NCBI GenBank assembly: GCA_036804505.1
Contig: DAIRSI010000004.1
Location: forward strand, 62,001-126,000
Direction: 5' to 3'
DNA length: 64,000 nucleotides
From: Phocaeicola_A sp036804505
GTDB taxonomy: Bacteria; Bacteroidota; Bacteroidia; Bacteroidales; Bacteroidaceae
Positions 61,301 through 64,000 of the stretch are shown in pieces. How positions within the stretch are numbered: the first letter of the stretch is position 1; the number at the start of each line of letters is the position of its first letter. The position numbers were made by a program, and so were the translations under genes. The notes under the pieces were generated by a model. It was not told the origin of the DNA. It searched no databases and was given only the letters and a program-made list of their open reading frames with translations.

Positions 61301-62470
61301 TTGAAAGCTTTAAGAAATTATCTCGACAAGATAAAGCCGAACTTTGAGGAGGGAGGCAAGCTTCACGCATTCCGTTCGGTATTCGACGGTTTTGAAACAT
61401 TCCTGTTCGTACCGAATACGACAGCGAAAAGTGGAGCAAATATACATGATGCTATTGACAGCAAACGAATCATGTCTATGGTAGTTATCGCTTTGATGCC
61501 TGCCTTGCTGTTTGGTATGTATAATGTAGGTTATCAAAACTACCAGGCTGCAGGTGTTGCCGGTACTTTTTGGGAAATGTTCGGTTTTGGTTTCCTTGCC
61601 GTACTGCCTAAGATTATCGTATCTTATGTAGTAGGTTTGGGAATAGAGTTTATAGTAGCACAGTGGAAACACGAGGAAATTCAGGAAGGATATCTGGTAA
61701 CAGGTATGATTGTTCCTTTGATAGTTCCAGTGGATTGCCCGTTATGGATACTTGCCATAGCATGTGCATTTGCAGTAATTTTTGCAAAAGAGATATATGG
61801 CGGAACAGGTATGAACATATTCAATGTGGCATTGGTCACACGTGCATTCTTGTTCTTCTCCTATCCGTCAGCCATGAGTGGTGATGCGTGCTGGGTAGCT
61901 AAAGAAAGTATTTTTGGATTGGGAAACAATCTTCCGGACGCATTTACAGCCGCCACTCCTTTAGGTCAAGCTGCGACAAATGCTCCTATTGTTTCATCAT
62001 TGTCCGAACAATTCATTGGCTTGATTCCGGGATCCATCGGAGAGACTAGTGTCATCGCTATTGCTTTGGGTGCTATCTTTCTTTTGTGGACAGGCATTGC
62101 CAGTTGGAGAACAATGTTCAGCGTTTTTGCAGGTGGTATCATCATGGGATTGATATTCAATGCATTCGGTGCCGCCGATAATTCAGCAGCTATGATGCCT
62201 TGGTATCAGCACATCGTATTGGGAGGCTTCTGCTTTGGTGCAGTATTTATGGCAACCGATCCGGTTACTTCTCCTCGTACGGCGAAAGGTCAGTATATCT
62301 ATGGTCTTCTCATAGGTGCCATGACCATTATCATTCGTGTTCTCAATCCGGGTTATCCGGAAGGTATGATGCTTTCGATTCTGTTGATGAACGTATTTGC
62401 TTCCCTTATCGATTATTTCGTAATTCAGGGAAACATCACCAGACGAGCTAAACGTGCAATTAAAAAATAA
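61301..62470 (+). CDS. nqrB: Na+-translocating NADH:quinone reductase subunit B
   Basis: Membrane subunit with about ten spanning segments that binds FMN covalently and is thought to form the sodium path. The 389-residue protein has FTAATPLGQAA, where the threonine before PLG is the flavinylation site, and KEIYGGTGMNIFNVALVTRA. The start codon appears to be TTG: an in-frame stop lies 15 bp upstream, and the first internal ATG lies well inside the conserved region. It is 39 bp after nqrA. Confidence 0.95.
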   Translation: MKALRNYLDKIKPNFEEGGKLHAFRSVFDGFETFLFVPNTTAKSGANIHDAIDSKRIMSMVVIALMPALLFGMYNVGYQNYQAAGVAGTFWEMFGFGFLAVLPKIIVSYVVGLGIEFIVAQWKHEEIQEGYLVTGMIVPLIVPVDCPLWILAIACAFAVIFAKEIYGGTGMNIFNVALVTRAFLFFSYPSAMSGDACWVAKESIFGLGNNLPDAFTAATPLGQAATNAPIVSSLSEQFIGLIPGSIGETSVIAIALGAIFLLWTGIASWRTMFSVFAGGIIMGLIFNAFGAADNSAAMMPWYQHIVLGGFCFGAVFMATDPVTSPRTAKGQYIYGLLIGAMTIIIRVLNPGYPEGMMLSILLMNVFASLIDYFVIQGNITRRAKRAIKK

Positions 62471-62478
62471 TAAGGAAT

Positions 62479-63360
62479 ATGGCTACAAAGAAATTCAAAT
62501 GCAAGGTATGCGGCTACATTTATGAAGGTGATGCAGCCCCAGCCAAATGTCCTCAGTGTCAAGCTCCTTCGTCGGCATTCGAAGAAATTATCGAACCCAC
62601 TGCAGGCAATGGAAGCGAAACTGCGGCCGAAAAGCCAAAAAAGAAAGGTATTGATACCGGCAGCAATGTCTATACTATTGTATATTCATGTATTGTCGTT
62701 GTTATAGTTGCCTTTTTGTTGGCCTTCGTTTCAAAAGGACTTGAGCCTCAGTCACAAGCTAATGAGCGCATTGATAAAAAGAACCAGATACTGTCGGCTC
62801 TTAATATTCGTGGTATAGAAAAGGCACAGGTAGAATCAAAATATAAGGAAGTAATTGTCTCAGATCAGATTATCAAGTCTGACGGTTCCGTTGTCAATGA
62901 CGGGAAGGATAAGGATAAAGCAGGTTTTGTCGTTGAGAACAAAAATATTTCTGCTGAAAATCTTCCATTATATGTATGTAAAGTAAACGGTGAAACTAAA
63001 TATGTGATTCCATTGACAGGTAAAGGTTTGTGGGATGCAATTTGGGGCTACGTCGCTTTGAATGCAGACAAAAACACGATTTACGGTGCTTATTTCTCTC
63101 ACAAGGGTGAGACTGCCGGCTTGGGTGCTCTTATCACCGAGTACGAAGGTTTCCAAAAGCAATTTGAGGGAAAGAAAGTAATGGCAACCGGATCTAAAGA
63201 CATAGCTGTCAGTGTCATCAAGAAAGGCAAGACAGTCAATGGATTGTCAGCAGAAAGCAGATGCGATGCTATTACAGGTGCAACGCTTACTTCAAATGGC
63301 GTGAACGATATGCTTCACGATTGTTTGTCTCGTTACACCACTTTTTTAACTACTAAATAA
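62479..63360 (+). CDS. nqrC: NqrC with N-terminal rubredoxin-like domain
   Basis: A 293-residue subunit C, longer than the usual 230-260. Residues 1-36 form a short rubredoxin-like iron site of the rubrerythrin type: FKCKVCGYIYEG then CPQCQAP, two C-x-x-C pairs 12 residues apart. A charged linker follows, then the single membrane helix (NVYTIVYSCIVVVIVAFLLA) and the periplasmic FMN domain with flavinylation motif DAITGATLTSNGV. The start is 8 bp after nqrB and no frameshift is needed. The extra domain would face the cytoplasm and could exchange electrons there (inference). Confidence 0.93.
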   Translation: MATKKFKCKVCGYIYEGDAAPAKCPQCQAPSSAFEEIIEPTAGNGSETAAEKPKKKGIDTGSNVYTIVYSCIVVVIVAFLLAFVSKGLEPQSQANERIDKKNQILSALNIRGIEKAQVESKYKEVIVSDQIIKSDGSVVNDGKDKDKAGFVVENKNISAENLPLYVCKVNGETKYVIPLTGKGLWDAIWGYVALNADKNTIYGAYFSHKGETAGLGALITEYEGFQKQFEGKKVMATGSKDIAVSVIKKGKTVNGLSAESRCDAITGATLTSNGVNDMLHDCLSRYTTFLTTK

Positions 63361-63375
63361 TGGAGGGTAAGAATA

Positions 63376-64000
63376 ATGAGTAAACTATTTTCAAAAGAGA
63401 ATAAGGAAGTATTCACATCACCCCTTAACCTCAATAATCCTATAGCCGTTCAGGTTTTGGGTATATGTTCCTCTCTGGCTGTTACATCACAGTTGGAGCC
63501 GGCTATTGTGATGGGACTTTCTGTAACGATAATCACTGCTTTTTCAAACGTCATCATATCTTTGATTCGCAAGACGATACCTAACCGTATTCGAATCATC
63601 ATTCAGTTGGTGGTTGTTGCCGCATTGGTTACAATAGTAAGTATGATTTTGAAAGCTTTTGCTTATGATGTAAGCGTCCAGCTTTCAGTATATGTAGGTT
63701 TGATTATTACCAACTGTATCCTGATGGGACGTCTTGAAGCATTTGCCATGATGAACGGACCTTGGGAAAGCTTCCTGGACGGTATTGGAAACGGACTCGG
63801 TTATGCATATGTGTTGGTAATTGTAGGAGCTGTTCGTGAGGTTCTTGGCAATGGCAGTATCATGGGAATCAGATTGATTCCGAGCAGTTGCTATGAAGCT
63901 GGCTATATGAATAACGGTATGATGACGATGCCTGCCATGGCATTGATTCTGCTGGGTTGTTTCATTTGGGCACATCGGGCTTATAATGAGAGAAAAGAGG
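63376..64000 (+). CDS. nqrD: Na+-translocating NADH:quinone reductase subunit D (partial)
   Basis: Membrane subunit with six spanning segments. The reading starts MSKLFSKENKEVFTSPLNLN, continues with NPIAVQVLGICSSLAVT and GRLEAFAMMNGPWESFLDG, and is cut by the window end at about residue 208, near the expected C-terminus. It lies 15 bp after nqrC. nqrE and nqrF presumably follow outside the window. Confidence 0.94.
   Translation, partial: MSKLFSKENKEVFTSPLNLNNPIAVQVLGICSSLAVTSQLEPAIVMGLSVTIITAFSNVIISLIRKTIPNRIRIIIQLVVVAALVTIVSMILKAFAYDVSVQLSVYVGLIITNCILMGRLEAFAMMNGPWESFLDGIGNGLGYAYVLVIVGAVREVLGNGSIMGIRLIPSSCYEAGYMNNGMMTMPAMALILLGCFIWAHRAYNERKE

Noticed and set aside
1..64000. CRISPR arrays, rRNA, tRNA or insertion sequences
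   Set aside because: No regular spaced repeats, no tRNA cloverleaf and no transposase reading frame were found on either strand. Short tandem palindromes at 51231-51298 are too few and too irregular for CRISPR.

Overview
The window looks like a chromosomal segment of a Bacteroidales gut bacterium, Bacteroides or a close relative. The signs are: repeated promoters of the Bacteroidota type (TTTG, about 20 bases, TAnnTTTG); a bifunctional Fkp fucokinase/GDP-fucose pyrophosphorylase; LruC-domain lipoproteins; a NUDIX-type sugar regulator beside xylose genes; and a Na+-translocating NADH:quinone reductase (Nqr) operon. Species cannot be fixed from the sequence alone. No rRNA, tRNA, CRISPR array or intact transposase gene was seen.

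Layout. 1-3.1 kb: an accessory primase/helicase-like pair (BT4734/VirE_N-like protein and DUF3987 ATPase), with two tiny coupled ORFs opposite. The DUF3987 gene contains one copy of a perfect 52-bp inverted repeat and ends inside the other. 3.1-14.7 kb: a ten-gene exopolysaccharide (EPS) operon on the minus strand: receiver protein, sugar-phosphate transferase, half-size TolC-like protein, Wzc/Wzz-like protein, polymerase, three family-2 glycosyltransferases, UDP-galactopyranose mutase, acyltransferase. 14.7-23.9 kb: four LruC-domain lipoprotein genes on the same strand, each with its own promoter and terminator, plus a putative small RNA. 23.9-25.3 kb: an orphan AAA ATPase. 25.4-29.1 kb: xylR-xylB-xylA. 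29.2-35.3 kb: a GDP-fucose operon joining de novo synthesis (manC, gmd, fcl) and salvage (fkp). 35.3-39.1 kb: glnS, a TPR protein and a DedA protein. 39.4-46.3 kb: a putative small RNA, an AraC regulator and a divergent RND efflux operon. 46.4-53.7 kb: rarA, a 2-hydroxyacid dehydrogenase, a TRIC-family channel, a biotin-less carboxyltransferase homologue, proS and an OmpA lipoprotein. 53.7-64 kb: tamB, a secreted C1B peptidase and nqrABCD (nqrD runs off the end).

The most interesting pattern is regulatory. The EPS operon and three of the four lruC genes share a two-part upstream element: a 14-mer near CATTGATTTCATCG and the 10-mer ATTGTTTCTT (plus-strand reading). Spacing is nearly constant: 57-59 bp from the -7 box to the 14-mer, then 37 bp to the 10-mer (47 bp, one helical turn more, at the EPS operon). 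This suggests one regulon joining an extracellular polysaccharide to a family of surface lipoproteins. A putative small RNA between the two blocks carries 37 nt that recur, with two mismatches, in the 3' UTR of the nearest lruC gene. Other points of note are the inverted repeat that could split the DUF3987 gene, an NqrC with an N-terminal rubredoxin-like domain, and a carboxyltransferase homologue without a biotin-accepting lysine.
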